DNA of 64,000 nucleotides from Azotobacter beijerinckii. GTDB lineage: Bacteria > Pseudomonadota > Gammaproteobacteria > Pseudomonadales > Pseudomonadaceae. The stretch's first letter is position 1. Every line of letters starts with the position of its first letter. Below, piece after piece: positions 27,055 to 42,265 of this stretch. The DNA lies in assembly GCF_900110885.1 (NCBI RefSeq), contig NZ_FOFJ01000006.1, forward strand, positions 1 through 64,000, read 5' to 3'. The notes beneath the pieces were generated by a model. That model was not told where the DNA came from. It ran no database searches and was given only the letters and a program-made list of their open reading frames with translations. A program made the position numbers and the translations under genes.

Positions 27055-27097
27055 GGCGGCAGCCCCGGTTTTCTCATTCCCGACCCGATCCTTATCC

Positions 27098-27574
27098 ATG
27101 AAGAACCTGCAGATCATCGACCGTAGCCAGGACGAACGTTTCATGCGCGAGGCACTGGTCCTGGCCGCCGAAGGGGCCGGACTGGGCGAGGTGCCGGTGG
27201 GCGCCGTGCTGGTGCGAGCGGGCGAGATCGTCGGGCGCGGCTTCAATTGCCCGATCTCCCGCCGAGACCCCAGTGCCCATGCCGAGATGGTGGCGATTCG
27301 CGCCGCCGCTGCCGCGCTGGACAACTACCGGCTGCCCGGCAGCACCCTGTACGTGACGCTGGAGCCCTGCAGCATGTGCGCGGGGCTGATCGTCCATGCG
27401 CGCATCGCCCGGGTGGTGTTCGGCGCCGCCGAGCCGCGTGCCGGGGTGGCGGTCAGTCGCGGGGAGTTCTTCGCCCAGGATTTTCTCAATCATCGGGCGC
27501 TGATCGAGGGGGGGCTGCTGGCGGAGGAGTGCGGGGCGATCCTCAAGGCCTTCTTCAAGGCGCGGCGCGGTTGA
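27098..27574 (+). CDS. tadA: tRNA adenosine(34) deaminase
   Basis: 158 residues. It deaminates the wobble adenosine of tRNA-Arg(ACG) to inosine. Zinc-deaminase motifs are intact: SAHAEMVAI (HAE) and LEPCSMCAGLIVHARI (PCxxC). FGAAEPRAG follows, as in the family. It ends 13 bp before the convergent mltF stop. Confidence 0.95.
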   Translation: MKNLQIIDRSQDERFMREALVLAAEGAGLGEVPVGAVLVRAGEIVGRGFNCPISRRDPSAHAEMVAIRAAAAALDNYRLPGSTLYVTLEPCSMCAGLIVHARIARVVFGAAEPRAGVAVSRGEFFAQDFLNHRALIEGGLLAEECGAILKAFFKARRG

Positions 27575-27586
27575 GGCGGGCGGGGA

Positions 27587-33099
<5,513 letters not shown>

Positions 33100-33215
33100 C
33101 CGGGCGGCGACGCCGTTTTCCGGGGTGCGGTCGCCGAGCGCTGCACCTTTCAACCTGGGGGCAGTGCGCGAGACTGTGTCGGCAGCGGAGCCTGCCCCGC
33201 CTTCGGGAGATGCCG

Positions 33216-33533
33216 ATGTACAAGCTGTGCTTTTTCGTACCGGAGAGTCATGTGGAAACGGTCAAGGATGCGGTGTTCGCCGCCGGAGGCGGGCGCATCG
33301 GGGCTTACGACCGTTGCTGCTGGCAGGCTCTGGGGCAGGGGCAGTATCGTCCGCTGGAGGGCAGCCAGCCGTATCAGGGGCAGGCCGGCGAGCTGGAGCA
33401 GGTGGAGGAGTGGAAAGTGGAAATGGCGGTCGCCGACGAGCGGATTCATGACGCCGTCAAGGCGCTGAAGAAGAGCCATCCCTACGAAACACCGGCCTTC
33501 GAGGTGTGGCGGCTGTCCGACATGCAGTTCTGA
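33216..33533 (+). CDS. YqfO/NIF3-type small domain protein (COG3323)
   Basis: 105 residues: MYKLCFFVPESHVETVKDAV, then GRIGAYDRCCWQALGQGQYRP and HPYETPAFEVW. It matches the PII-like domain found inserted in YqfO/NIF3 proteins and standing alone in many proteobacteria. The function is unknown, perhaps metal or nucleotide binding. ATG 33216 has GGGAG six bases upstream; ATG 33210 is too close to it. The gene sits between purL and a terminator and may be co-transcribed with purL. Confidence 0.8.
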   Translation: MYKLCFFVPESHVETVKDAVFAAGGGRIGAYDRCCWQALGQGQYRPLEGSQPYQGQAGELEQVEEWKVEMAVADERIHDAVKALKKSHPYETPAFEVWRLSDMQF

Positions 33534-33553
33534 GTCCCTTCCGGGCACGAACG

Positions 33554-33592
33554 AAGCCCCGGCTCGTCAGCGGCGAGTCGGGGCTTGTCTTT
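33554..33592. terminator. Bidirectional terminator between the YqfO-like gene and the L,D-transpeptidase
   Basis: AAGCCCCGGCTCG (33554-33566) pairs with CGAGTCGGGGCTT (33574-33586), 13 bp with one G-T pair, followed by GTCTTTT. It lies between convergent genes. Confidence 0.8.
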
Positions 33593-33597
33593 TGTGC

Positions 33598-34101
33598 TCA
33601 GGGGCGGATTTCGATCAGGGTACCGTCTCTGACCAGGCTCCAGACCTCGCGGATGTCGTCGTTGCGCATGGCGATGCAGCCGTTGGTCCAGTCGAGTCCG
33701 CTGAAGTACCACTCGGGATACTGCTCATCCAGGGGCGTGCCATGGAGCATGATCATGCTGCCGGGCGGCACCCCCTCGGCCTCGGCGCGGGTCAGGTCGC
33801 GGATGTTGGGGTAGGAAATGTGCATGGACAGGTTGAACTTGTCGCTGGTCTTGCGCCAGTCGATCCAGTAGATCCCCTCCGGGGTGCGCAGGTCGCCTTC
33901 GCGCAGCTTGGGTCCCCTGGGCTGCTTGCCCAGGGACACCTTGTAGGATTTGAGAGGCTGCCCCTTGCTGAGCAGGAGCAGCTTGCGTTCGGATTTCACT
34001 ACCAGCACCTTGTCGACGATTCGCTCGTCGCCGGCAGGGGGGACACTGGCCTGCGAGAGGCCGGCCAGAAACAGGCAAAGGAATGCAAGTAACCAGCGCA
34101 T
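33598..34101 (-). CDS. L,D-transpeptidase family protein (YafK-like, YkuD domain)
   Basis: 167 residues from ATG 34101 (MRWLLAFLCLFLAGLSQASV), a Sec-signal start with GGAAC upstream. The YkuD-type catalytic segment contains HGTPLDE and SGLDWTNGCIAMRNDDI, with the conserved His and Cys. It should be periplasmic, cross-linking peptidoglycan by L,D-transpeptidation or attaching proteins to it. The C-terminal YkuD-only layout without a LysM domain is the YafK type. It lies 24 bp from the Nudix gene upstream. Confidence 0.88.
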   Translation of the reverse strand: MRWLLAFLCLFLAGLSQASVPPAGDERIVDKVLVVKSERKLLLLSKGQPLKSYKVSLGKQPRGPKLREGDLRTPEGIYWIDWRKTSDKFNLSMHISYPNIRDLTRAEAEGVPPGSMIMLHGTPLDEQYPEWYFSGLDWTNGCIAMRNDDIREVWSLVRDGTLIEIRP

Positions 34102-34125
34102 CGAAAGTTCCATATAAGTCAGCGG

Positions 34126-34692
34126 TCAGGTTTGTTTCAGGGGAGTTGTTGGGATTGCGCGCAAGGGCGCAAGTGGCTCGTTGCGCACCGGGTAGAGCTG
34201 GTGGAGCCGATCCTTGAAGAAATATTCTAGGGTATGACCGACGGTCGGGAAAGCCAGCTCCGGCCAGGGTATTTCGGCTTCGTGAAACAGTTGCACCTCG
34301 AGGCTTTCCTCGCCGACGGCGAAGTTCGCGTCGACCATGCGGGCGCGGAAGAATACATGCACCTGATGGATGTGTGGCAGGTCGAACAGGGTGTATAGCT
34401 CGAGTCCTTCCACTCGCGTGCAGGCTTCCTCCAGGGTTTCCCGGGCCGCCGCCTGTTCCATGGTCTCGTCGTTCTCCATGAACCCGCCGGGCAGGGTCCA
34501 GAGGCCGCGGCGCGGTTCGATGGCGCGCCGGCACAGCAGGACCTGCTCGCCCCAGAGCGGCAGGCAGCCGGCGACTATCCTGGGGTTCTGATAATGCACG
34601 GTGTGGCAGGCCGGGCAGACGAAGCGCGGACGATGGTCGCCGCTGGGCGTCTGCCAGTTCACCGGATGGCCGCATTGGCTGCAGAATTTCAT
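34126..34692 (-). CDS. Nudix hydrolase with N-terminal zinc ribbon
   Basis: 188 residues. The N-terminus has a zinc ribbon: CSQCGHP and CPACH. The Nudix box is GGFMENDETMEQAAARETLEEA, close to GX5EX7REUXEEXGU; the final G position is occupied by Cys. It probably hydrolyses a nucleoside diphosphate derivative. It is not NudC itself by length (NudC is longer), but has a similar ribbon. It is divergent from the second Nudix gene across about 105 bp. Confidence 0.87.
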   Translation of the reverse strand: MKFCSQCGHPVNWQTPSGDHRPRFVCPACHTVHYQNPRIVAGCLPLWGEQVLLCRRAIEPRRGLWTLPGGFMENDETMEQAAARETLEEACTRVEGLELYTLFDLPHIHQVHVFFRARMVDANFAVGEESLEVQLFHEAEIPWPELAFPTVGHTLEYFFKDRLHQLYPVRNEPLAPLRAIPTTPLKQT

Positions 34693-34796
34693 AGGTTTTC
34701 CCGGGTGTCGTTGCCGGCCCGTCGCCGTAGGCGGGACTGGGGTTGGGAGGATTGTGCGGTTCGTGCCATGATGTTTTTATGGAGTAAAGATAGAGA

Positions 34797-35405
34797 ATGA
34801 CGATGCAGGAAGACCTACTCCGACGCGTGCGCAACTATTCGCCCCGCCCCCTGGATGCCGGCGGACGCTTTCCCGAAGCCGCGGTGCTGGTGCCGATTAC
34901 CCGCAGCGACGACCCCGAGCTGGTGCTGACCCTGCGGGCCAGCGGCTTGTCCACCCATGGCGGCGAAGTGGCCTTTCCCGGCGGGCGCCGCGATCCGGAG
35001 GATTCCGATCTGGTCCGTACCGCCCTGCGCGAAGCGGAGGAGGAGGTCGGTCTGCCGCCGGGGCTGGTCGAGGTGCTCGGTCCGCTCAGTCCGCTGGTGT
35101 CGCGCCACGGCATCCGGGTGACGCCCTACGTGGCGTTGGTGCCCGACGATGTCGAATACCGGCCCAACGACGGGGAGATCGCCGCAGTCTTCTCGGTACC
35201 CCTGGCATTTTTCTGCGAGGACCCGCGTGAAACCACCCATCGCATCGATCACGAGGGGCACAGCTACTATGTGCCCTGTTACCGCTATGGCCCCTACAAG
35301 ATCTGGGGGCTGACGGCGATGATGGTGGTCGAGCTGGTGAATCTACTGTTCGATGCGGGGATCGAAACCGGGCGGCAACCGGCGAGCTTCGTCGAGCTGA
35401 GCTGA
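34797..35405 (+). CDS. Nudix CoA-pyrophosphatase-like protein
   Basis: 202 residues. The CoA-type prefix LTLRASGLSTHGGEVAFPGG precedes the Nudix box GGRRDPEDSDLVRTALREAE (continuing EEVGL). This pattern (UPF0035) marks CoA pyrophosphatases, which split CoA to 4'-phosphopantetheine and 3',5'-ADP. It is probably first of a run with the DUF1289 gene and purT, though spacings are large (76 and 52 bp). Confidence 0.85.
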   Translation: MTMQEDLLRRVRNYSPRPLDAGGRFPEAAVLVPITRSDDPELVLTLRASGLSTHGGEVAFPGGRRDPEDSDLVRTALREAEEEVGLPPGLVEVLGPLSPLVSRHGIRVTPYVALVPDDVEYRPNDGEIAAVFSVPLAFFCEDPRETTHRIDHEGHSYYVPCYRYGPYKIWGLTAMMVVELVNLLFDAGIETGRQPASFVELS

Positions 35406-35480
35406 GGATACCGCGATGAAACACCCTCTGCCGGGCACCCGGTGCGTGCGGAGTGTCCGGGATTTCGAGCCGGAAAATCG

Positions 35481-35669
35481 ATGAGCGACGAACGGCCCGT
35501 CCCTTCGCCGTGCGTGCAATTGTGCGCCCTGGATGACGACGATATCTGCCTCGCCTGCCAGCGTACGGCGGATGAGATCAGGCGCTGGCGACGATCGGAC
35601 AATGCCGAGCGTCGCCGAATACTGGCATTGTGCGCCGAGCGGGCCCGTGCCAAGGGCCTGCTCTCCTAG
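35481..35669 (+). CDS. DUF1289 protein, small Cys-rich
   Basis: 62 residues: MSDERPVPSPCVQLCALDDD, then CLACQRTADEIRRW. The four Cys are in the C-x3-C / C-x2-C pattern of DUF1289, probably a zinc-binding module. The start at 35481 follows GGAAAATCG. Function unknown; often next to Nudix genes in pseudomonads. Confidence 0.85.
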   Translation: MSDERPVPSPCVQLCALDDDDICLACQRTADEIRRWRRSDNAERRRILALCAERARAKGLLS

Positions 35670-35720
35670 GCTGTCCCTGCCCGCGAATGCGGACAGGCCC
35701 CTCATGTTGAAGGAAAACTC

Positions 35721-36902
35721 ATGTCCCGTATTGGAACTCCGCTGTCGCCGAGTGCGACCCGTGTATTGCTGTGTGGCTCAGGCGAACTGGGCAAGGAGGT
35801 GGTGATCGAGCTGCAGCGCTTCGGTGTGGAGGTGATCGCCGTGGATCGCTATGCCGACGCGCCGGCCATGCAGGTCGCCCACCGCAGCCATGTCATCAAC
35901 ATGCTCGATGGCGCCGCCCTGCGCGCGGTGATCGAGCGGGAGCAACCCCATTACATCGTGCCGGAAATCGAGGCCATCGCCACCGCGACCCTGGTCGAAC
36001 TGGAGAGCGAAGGTTTCACGGTGATCCCCAGTGCGCGCGCTGCCCATCTGACCATGAACCGCGAGGGCATCCGCCGTCTGGCGGCGGAGGAACTGGGGTT
36101 GCCGACCTCGCCTTACCGGTTCGCCGACAGTTTCGAGGAGTACCGTGCGGCGGTGGAGACGCTCGGTTTTCCTTGTGTGGTCAAGCCGATCATGAGTTCC
36201 TCCGGCAAGGGGCAGAGTCTGGTCAAGGGGGCGGAGCAGCTGCAGGCTGCCTGGGACTATGCCCAGGAGGGCGGGCGTGCCGGCAAGGGGCGGGTGATTG
36301 TCGAGGGCTTCATCGACTTCGACTACGAAATCACCCTGCTCACCGTACGCCACGCAGGCGGCACCACCTTCTGCGCACCCATCGGCCACCGCCAGGAGAA
36401 GGGCGACTATCAGGAGTCCTGGCAGCCGCAGGCGATGACCCCCGAGGCGCAGGCCGAATCCGAGCGCATTGCCAGGACAGTCACCGAGGCGCTGGGCGGG
36501 CGTGGCCTGTTCGGTGTCGAACTGTTCGTCAAGGGTGATCGGGTGTGGTTCAGCGAGGTCTCGCCGCGCCCCCACGATACCGGCCTGGTGACGCTGATTT
36601 CCCAGGATCTCTCCGAGTTCGCCCTGCATGCGCGGGCCATTCTCGGCCTGCCGATTCCGGCAGTTCGCCAGTTCGGCCCGGCCGCTTCGGCGGTGATCCT
36701 GGTCGAGGGCCACTCCCGTCAGGCGAGCTTCGCCAATCTGGATGGAGCGCTCGCCGAGCCAGACACCGCTCTGCGGCTGTTCGGCAAGCCGGAGGTGGCG
36801 GGGCAGCGGCGGATGGGGGTGGCCCTGGCGCGGGACGCCTCGGTGGAGGCCGCGCGGCAGAGAGCGACGCGTGCCGCGCAGGCCGTCGAGGTGCAGTTGT
36901 AA
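35721..36902 (+). CDS. purT: Formate-dependent phosphoribosylglycinamide formyltransferase
   Basis: 393 residues of the PurK/PurT ATP-grasp family. N-terminal nucleotide-binding motif [21 protein letters not shown]-grasp segment [14 protein letters not shown]; metal and catalytic region [14 protein letters not shown]. It makes formyl-GAR directly from formate and ATP, an alternative to PurN. Third purine gene in the window after purL and guaBA. The stretch 36903-37151 after it has no clear gene or repeat. Confidence 0.95.
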   Translation: MSRIGTPLSPSATRVLLCGSGELGKEVVIELQRFGVEVIAVDRYADAPAMQVAHRSHVINMLDGAALRAVIEREQPHYIVPEIEAIATATLVELESEGFTVIPSARAAHLTMNREGIRRLAAEELGLPTSPYRFADSFEEYRAAVETLGFPCVVKPIMSSSGKGQSLVKGAEQLQAAWDYAQEGGRAGKGRVIVEGFIDFDYEITLLTVRHAGGTTFCAPIGHRQEKGDYQESWQPQAMTPEAQAESERIARTVTEALGGRGLFGVELFVKGDRVWFSEVSPRPHDTGLVTLISQDLSEFALHARAILGLPIPAVRQFGPAASAVILVEGHSRQASFANLDGALAEPDTALRLFGKPEVAGQRRMGVALARDASVEAARQRATRAAQAVEVQL

Positions 36903-37151
36903 TGACTCCGGCCGCTCGGCTCATTCGGCCTCCGGTGCCGTCGATGATCCGGGCGCCGTTTTCCGGCGGCTGGTTGTCCGTACCCGAGCACGGCAGCGGG
37001 AAGACCGGCAGGTTCATCGGGAAAGCGGGGGTAGGTCTTTCGCAGGGTGCCTGGGGTCTGTCAGGGCAATGATGGGCGAGGCGCTTTGTCCTGCGGCCTT
37101 GCTTGAGGATGGGCGCTGTCCGCCCATGTCCGGACGATCTCGCGATCGGGG

Positions 37152-37952
37152 TTAGACATGCAGGATGAATTCGCGGACCAGTTTGCTGCCGAAGTAGGCG
37201 AGCATGAGCAGGCAGAAGCCGCTCAGGGTCCAGCGGACGGCCGTATGCCCGCGCCAGCCGAGCCGGTGGCGGCCGACCAGTAGGGCTGAAAAGACCAGCC
37301 AGGCCAGGCAGGCGAGCAGGGTCTTGTGTACCAGATGCTGGGCGAACAGGTCGTCGAGGAACAGCCAGCCGGAGAGCAGCGACAGCGAGAGCAGACCCCA
37401 GCCGGCCCAGAGAAAGCCGAACAGCAGGCTCTCCATGGTTTGGAGCGGCGGAAAGTTGCGGGTCAGGCCGGAAGGATGCTTGTGCTTCAGTTGATGGTCC
37501 TGCAGCAGGAGCAGCAGGGACTGGACCATGGCGATGGTGAGCATGCCGTAGGCAAGGATCGACAGCAGGATGTGGGCGAGAATTCCAGGCTCTTCGTCGA
37601 TCCCGTGCAGGGTTCCGACTGGCATGAACTGGGCCAGCAGCACGGTGAGCGTGCTCAGCGGCAGCAATAGCAGCAGCAGGTTTTCCACCGGCATGTAGCA
37701 GCTGGCGAGCAGGGTCAGGGCCACCACCGCGGCAGCGATCAGGCTGGAGGCATTGAAGAAGTGCAGGGTCAGCCCGTTCGGTCCCAGCAGCTGCGGGACC
37801 AGGCTGAAGCCGTGGGCGACCAAGGCCAGGATGCCCAGCAGGATCAGCAGGCGCTTGTCCGGCAGGCTGCGTTTCGCCAGGCGCATGCCCTGGTAGAACG
37901 TGGCGGAGGCGTATAGACCGGCGGCGGCGAGGCTGGGCAGCAGTGGGTGCAT
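37152..37952 (-). CDS. CcsA/YpjD-type cytochrome c assembly membrane protein
   Basis: 266 residues with about eight transmembrane segments. The C-terminal half carries the cytochrome c assembly pattern: GILAHILLSILAYGMLTIAM near 130-150 and the conserved HKTLLACLAWLVFSALLVGRHRLGWRGH. His residues there are potential haem ligands. The homologue next to ffh in Pseudomonas is of this type. It is divergent from ffh across about 156 bp. It likely handles haem or cytochrome c maturation; exact role unknown. Confidence 0.85.
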   Translation of the reverse strand: MHPLLPSLAAAGLYASATFYQGMRLAKRSLPDKRLLILLGILALVAHGFSLVPQLLGPNGLTLHFFNASSLIAAAVVALTLLASCYMPVENLLLLLLPLSTLTVLLAQFMPVGTLHGIDEEPGILAHILLSILAYGMLTIAMVQSLLLLLQDHQLKHKHPSGLTRNFPPLQTMESLLFGFLWAGWGLLSLSLLSGWLFLDDLFAQHLVHKTLLACLAWLVFSALLVGRHRLGWRGHTAVRWTLSGFCLLMLAYFGSKLVREFILHV

Positions 37953-38108
37953 GGGTCCGTGTCTGGCGGGGCCTAAAGCCCGGAGTTTGGCATATAACGG
38001 GCTTCTCACGAAAGTCTGCCGGCGGTGTCGGCTCGAGGCCCCTTCGTTTATAATCGGCGACCCGCTGCAAGCCCACCCTGGGTTCTCCAGAGCCTGAAAG
38101 GAACGCGC

Positions 38109-39485
38109 ATGTTCGAAAACCTTACCGACCGTCTCTCCCAGACCCTTCGCCACGTCACCGGCAAGGCCCGGCTGACCGAGGACAACATCAAGGACACCCT
38201 GCGCGAGGTGCGCATGGCTCTGCTCGAGGCCGATGTCGTGTTGCCGGTGGTCAAGGAGTTCGTCAATCGGATCAAGGAGCGTGCTGTCGGCACCGAAGTC
38301 TCGAAGAGCCTGACCCCGGGGCAGGCCTTCGTGAAGATCGTCCGCGCCGAGCTGGAAGAGCTGATGGGGGCGGCCAACGAGGATCTGGCGCTGAATGCGG
38401 CACCGCCGGCGGTGGTGCTGATGGCCGGTCTGCAGGGGGCGGGCAAGACCACCACGGTGGGCAAGCTGGCACGCTTCCTCAAGGAGCGCCGGAAGAAGTC
38501 GGTCCTGGTGGTCTCCGCCGATATCTATCGTCCGGCGGCGATCAAGCAGCTGGAAACCTTGGCCGGGGAGGTCGGCGTCACCTTCTTCCCGTCCGATGCC
38601 AGCCAGAAGCCGGTGGATATTGCCCAGGCGGCGATCCGCGAAGCCCGGCTCAAATTCATCGACGTGGTGTTGCTGGATACCGCCGGCCGCCTGCATGTCG
38701 ACGCCGAGATGATGGAGGAGATCAGGCTCCTGCATGCCGCCGTCAAGCCGGTCGAGACCTTGTTCGTGGTCGACGCGATGACCGGCCAGGATGCCGCCAA
38801 CACCGCCAAGGCTTTCGGCGACGCCCTGCCGTTGACCGGCGTGGTGCTGACCAAGGTGGACGGCGATGCCCGCGGCGGCGCGGCCCTGTCGGTCCGCTAC
38901 ATCACCGGCAAGCCGATCAAGTTCATCGGCATGGGCGAGAAGAGCGAGGCGCTGGAGCCCTTCCATCCGGATCGCATGGCTTCGCGCATTCTCGGCATGG
39001 GCGACGTGCTCAGTCTGATCGAGGAAGCCGAGCACAAGCTCGACCGCGAGAAAGCCGAAAAGCTCAGCAGCAAGCTGAAGAAGGGCAAGGGCTTCGATCT
39101 GGAGGACTTTCGCGACCAACTGCAGCAGATGAAGAGCATGGGCGGGCTGGGCGGGCTGATGGATAAACTGCCGGCTATCGGCGGCATCAACCTGGCGCAG
39201 ATGGGCAGCGCCCAGGGTGTGGCGGAGAAGCAGCTGATGCAGATGGAGGCGATCATCAACTCCATGACCCCGGCCGAGCGCCGCGATCCGGAGCTGATCA
39301 GCGGCTCGCGCAAGCGCCGCATCGCGCTCGGCTCCGGCACCCAGGTGCAGGATGTCGGCCGGTTGATCAAGCAGCACAAGCAGATGCAGAAGATGATGAA
39401 GAAGTTCACCGCCAAGGGAGGCATGGCCAAGATGATGCGCGGCATGAGCGGCATGTTCCCGGGAGGGCGGACGCCCAAGCTCTGA
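38109..39485 (+). CDS. ffh: Signal recognition particle GTPase
   Basis: 458 residues. NG domain: P-loop GLQGAGKTTTVGKLARFL, DTAGRLHVD, and TKVDGDARGGAALS. The C-terminal M domain is Met-rich (MKSMGGLGGLMDKL, MMKKFTAKGGMAKMMRG) and binds 4.5S RNA and signal peptides. It is followed by a hairpin and the rpsP promoter. Confidence 0.97.
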   Translation: MFENLTDRLSQTLRHVTGKARLTEDNIKDTLREVRMALLEADVVLPVVKEFVNRIKERAVGTEVSKSLTPGQAFVKIVRAELEELMGAANEDLALNAAPPAVVLMAGLQGAGKTTTVGKLARFLKERRKKSVLVVSADIYRPAAIKQLETLAGEVGVTFFPSDASQKPVDIAQAAIREARLKFIDVVLLDTAGRLHVDAEMMEEIRLLHAAVKPVETLFVVDAMTGQDAANTAKAFGDALPLTGVVLTKVDGDARGGAALSVRYITGKPIKFIGMGEKSEALEPFHPDRMASRILGMGDVLSLIEEAEHKLDREKAEKLSSKLKKGKGFDLEDFRDQLQQMKSMGGLGGLMDKLPAIGGINLAQMGSAQGVAEKQLMQMEAIINSMTPAERRDPELISGSRKRRIALGSGTQVQDVGRLIKQHKQMQKMMKKFTAKGGMAKMMRGMSGMFPGGRTPKL

Positions 39486-39560
39486 TGGCGGGCTTGGTCG
39501 GCTCGATCGAGCCGTCGGTCGCGCCGACCATTGGGTGGCTCGGGGCGACGTTCGTCAAGC

Positions 39561-39578
39561 AACGGCCGAAAAGCCGTT
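39561..39578 (+). terminator. Hairpin after ffh
   Basis: AACGGC (39561-39566), CGAAAA loop, GCCGTT (39573-39578), then TGC. It is a short stem with a T run and overlaps the -35 box of rpsP. Confidence 0.45.
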
Positions 39579-39612
39579 TGCAAAACGCCGCATAACCTTT
39601 AGAATATGCGGC
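39577..39612 (+). promoter_or_regulatory. rpsP operon promoter with inverted repeat over the -10 box
   Basis: TTTGCA (39577-39582), 17 bp, TAGAAT (39600-39605). The -10 lies between the arms of a perfect 8-bp inverted repeat: GCCGCATA (39587-39594) and TATGCGGC (39605-39612). The repeat might be a regulator site or, if transcribed, a 5' hairpin. Confidence 0.55.
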
Positions 39613-39679
39613 CTTTCGGGCTATGAGCCCAGTGCGCAATCTGGTTTTGCAGCACACCGACTACAGGAACGATGTTCAC

Positions 39680-39931
39680 ATGGTAACCATCCGTCTTGCC
39701 CGTGGCGGCTCCAAGAAGCGCCCCTTCTACCACCTGACCGTGACCAACAGCCGCAACGCCCGTGACGGTCGTTTTGTCGAGCGTATCGGTTTCTTCAATC
39801 CGATCGCTTCGGGTGCCGAAGCGAAGCTGTCCGTGGATCAGGATCGTGCCGCCTACTGGCTGAGCCAGGGTGCCCAGCCGTCCGAGCGCGTTGCCCAGCT
39901 GCTCAAGGAAGCTGCCAAGGCGACCGCCTGA
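39680..39931 (+). CDS. rpsP: 30S ribosomal protein S16
   Basis: 83 residues, [20 protein letters not shown] at the start. The operon order rpsP-rimM-trmD-rplS is the classic gammaproteobacterial one, with spacings of 7, 2 and 42 bp. The upstream extension of the frame is rejected since the S16 start is invariant. Confidence 0.97.
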   Translation: MVTIRLARGGSKKRPFYHLTVTNSRNARDGRFVERIGFFNPIASGAEAKLSVDQDRAAYWLSQGAQPSERVAQLLKEAAKATA

Positions 39932-39938
39932 GTCCGAT

Positions 39939-40475
39939 ATGGAAGCGACGCCAGCATCCGCCGATGAGCTGATCGTTCTCGGCAAAATCACCTCGGTGCA
40001 TGGCGTTCGCGGGGACGTGAAGGTCTATTCCTTCACCGATCCGATCGACAACCTGCTGGAATATCGTCGCTGGACGCTCAGACACGGCGATGAACTGCGG
40101 CAGGTAGAGCTGGTCCGGGGGCGCCTGCAGGGCAAGGTTCTGGTGGCCAAGCTGAAAGGGATCGATGATCGCGACGAGGCGCGAGCCTTGGCGGATTACG
40201 AGATCTGTGTCCCTCTCGCTCAACTGCCCGATCTAGAAGAGGGCGAGTACTACTGGCGTCAGCTGGAAGGCTTGCGAGTGATCGATCAGGCGGGCCGGTT
40301 GCTCGGCAGGATCGACCATCTGCTGGAGACCGGCGCGAACGATGTGCTGGTGGTCAAGCCTTGCAGCGGCAGTCTGGACGCTCGCGAGCGCCTGTTGCCC
40401 TATACGGAGCAGTGCGTGTTGCAGGTCGATCTGGCGGCCGGCGAGATGCGGGTGGACTGGGATGCGGATTTCTGA
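39939..40475 (+). CDS. rimM: 16S rRNA processing protein RimM
   Basis: 178 residues. An N-terminal domain ([20 protein letters not shown]) is followed by a PRC-barrel ([27 protein letters not shown]). It assists 30S maturation near S19. Start ATG 39939, eight bases after the end of rpsP; trmD follows at +2 bp. Confidence 0.95.
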   Translation: MEATPASADELIVLGKITSVHGVRGDVKVYSFTDPIDNLLEYRRWTLRHGDELRQVELVRGRLQGKVLVAKLKGIDDRDEARALADYEICVPLAQLPDLEEGEYYWRQLEGLRVIDQAGRLLGRIDHLLETGANDVLVVKPCSGSLDARERLLPYTEQCVLQVDLAAGEMRVDWDADF

Positions 40476-40477
40476 CC

Positions 40478-41221
40478 GTGCACGTCGAAGTCATCAGCAT
40501 CTTTCCGGAAATGTTCGCCGCGATTCGCGATTACGGCATCACCAGCCGTGCGGTGAAGCAGGGGCGGCTCGAACTCAATTGCTGGAATCCGCGCAGTTTC
40601 ACCGAGGACCGCCACCAGACGGTGGATGATCGTCCGTTCGGCGGCGGGCCCGGCATGGTGATGAAAATCCAGCCTCTGGAGCGTGCCTTGGCCGCCGCCA
40701 GGCAGGCGACCGGGGGGCGGGCGAAGGTGATCTACCTGTCGCCCCAGGGCCGTCCGCTGACGCAGCAGGCGGTGCGCGAACTGGCTCGCGAGGAGGCGCT
40801 GATCCTCATCGCCGGCCGCTACGAGGGCATCGACGAGCGTTTCATCGAGGCCCACGTCGACGAGGAGTGGTCGATCGGCGACTACGTGCTTTCCGGCGGG
40901 GAGCTGCCGGCGATGGTGCTGATCGATGCGGTGACGCGGTTGTTGCCTGGAGCGTTGGGGCACGCGGATTCCGCCGAGGAGGACTCGTTCAGCGACGGCC
41001 TGCTCGACTGCCCGCACTACACCCGCCCGGAGGTGTATGAGGGCAAAGGTGTTCCTGAGGTGCTGCTCAGCGGTAATCATGAACACATCCGGCGCTGGCG
41101 TTTGCAGCAGTCCCTTGGGCGGACCTGGGAGCGTCGCGCCGATCTTCTGGATAGCCGCTCGCTTTCTGGAGAAGAGCAAAAGCTGTTGGCGGAATATCTT
41201 CGCCAGCGGGACGATAGTTAA
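40478..41221 (+). CDS. trmD: tRNA (guanine37-N1)-methyltransferase
   Basis: 247 residues from a GTG start at 40478, two bases after the rimM stop. SPOUT-fold motifs [19 protein letters not shown] and [16 protein letters not shown] are intact. It methylates G37 to prevent frameshifting. Member of the rpsP operon. Confidence 0.96.
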   Translation: MHVEVISIFPEMFAAIRDYGITSRAVKQGRLELNCWNPRSFTEDRHQTVDDRPFGGGPGMVMKIQPLERALAAARQATGGRAKVIYLSPQGRPLTQQAVRELAREEALILIAGRYEGIDERFIEAHVDEEWSIGDYVLSGGELPAMVLIDAVTRLLPGALGHADSAEEDSFSDGLLDCPHYTRPEVYEGKGVPEVLLSGNHEHIRRWRLQQSLGRTWERRADLLDSRSLSGEEQKLLAEYLRQRDDS

Positions 41222-41263
41222 CGTATCGATGGCAGGCCAGGAGCTTGCCTTAGGAGCATTCAG

Positions 41264-41614
41264 ATGACCAACAAGATCATTCAGCAGCTCGAAGCCGAGC
41301 AGATGAGCAAAGAAATTCCGGCCTTCGCCCCGGGCGACACCGTGATCGTGCAAGTCAAGGTGAAGGAAGGCGATCGCCAGCGTCTGCAGGCTTTCGAGGG
41401 TGTGGTCATCGGCAAGCGCAACCGCGGCCTGAACAGCGCCTTCACCGTGCGCAAGATCTCCAGCGGCGTGGGCGTCGAGCGTACTTTCCAGACCTACAGC
41501 CCGCTGGTCGAGAGCATCTCCGTCAAGCGCCGCGGTGACGTGCGCAAGGCCAAGCTGTATTATCTCCGCGACCTGTCCGGCAAGGCGGCTCGTATCAAGG
41601 AAAAGCTTTCCTGA
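41264..41614 (+). CDS. rplS: 50S ribosomal protein L19
   Basis: 116 residues: [20 protein letters not shown], then [20 protein letters not shown] and the C-terminal [19 protein letters not shown]. Last gene of the operon; terminator at 41635. Confidence 0.97.
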   Translation: MTNKIIQQLEAEQMSKEIPAFAPGDTVIVQVKVKEGDRQRLQAFEGVVIGKRNRGLNSAFTVRKISSGVGVERTFQTYSPLVESISVKRRGDVRKAKLYYLRDLSGKAARIKEKLS

Positions 41615-41634
41615 TCGATGCTTTCTCAACGAAG

Positions 41635-41657
41635 AAGCAGCCGCAAGGCTGCTTTTT
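41635..41657 (+). terminator. Terminator of the rpsP-rplS operon
   Basis: AAGCAGCC-GCAA-GGCTGCTT followed by TTT (41635-41657), a compact stem with a GNRA-like loop and a T tract. Confidence 0.88.
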
Positions 41658-41760
41658 CGTTTGTACGCCTATCGATGGGCAGGTTAGTTCTGCCTTGCAG
41701 CGCACAACAACAACATCCCGCCAGTGGCAGCCATCTATTCTTTCATCGGGAAGTAGTGGC

Positions 41761-42192
41761 ATGACCCCTAGAGAGCAAGAAATCCAGCGTCGGATCGAGT
41801 TGTCCGAAACCCGCATCACCAAAGCGGTCTTTCCGTTCACCACCAACCACCACAACACCCTGTTCGGCGGCACCGCGCTGGGCTGGATGGACGAGATCTC
41901 GTTCATCACCGCAACGCGCTTCTGCCGGCTGCCGACCGTCACGGTTTCCTCGGACCGGGTCGATTTCAAACACCCGATCCCAGGCGGCTCGATCGTCGAA
42001 CTGGTCGGCCGGGTGGTGAAGGTCGGCAACACCAGTTGCAAGGTCGAGGTGGAAATCTTCGTCGAGGGAATGTATTGCGGTACCCGCGAGAAGGCGATTA
42101 CCGGCGTGTTCAGCTTTGTCGCCATCGACGAGGAAAAGCGGCCGCGGGCGATACTGCCCGACTTTCCCGTGGGAAGGGACGAGGCGGCCTGA
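41761..42192 (+). CDS. Acyl-CoA thioesterase (hotdog fold)
   Basis: 143 residues from ATG 41761. YciA-type hotdog features: NHHNTLFGGTALGWMDEISF, with the catalytic Asp/Glu region, and VDFKHPIPGGSIVELVGRV. It hydrolyses acyl-CoA, chain length unknown. The upstream in-frame codons have no family similarity. The downstream xerD is 73 bp away. Confidence 0.88.
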   Translation: MTPREQEIQRRIELSETRITKAVFPFTTNHHNTLFGGTALGWMDEISFITATRFCRLPTVTVSSDRVDFKHPIPGGSIVELVGRVVKVGNTSCKVEVEIFVEGMYCGTREKAITGVFSFVAIDEEKRPRAILPDFPVGRDEAA

Positions 42193-42265
42193 CCGGGCTA
42201 CCGCCGCCAGCGGGTCGTTAGGCTCCGCGGGCGGCGCTCTTTTGTTCGTGTTTGCAAGGATCAGC

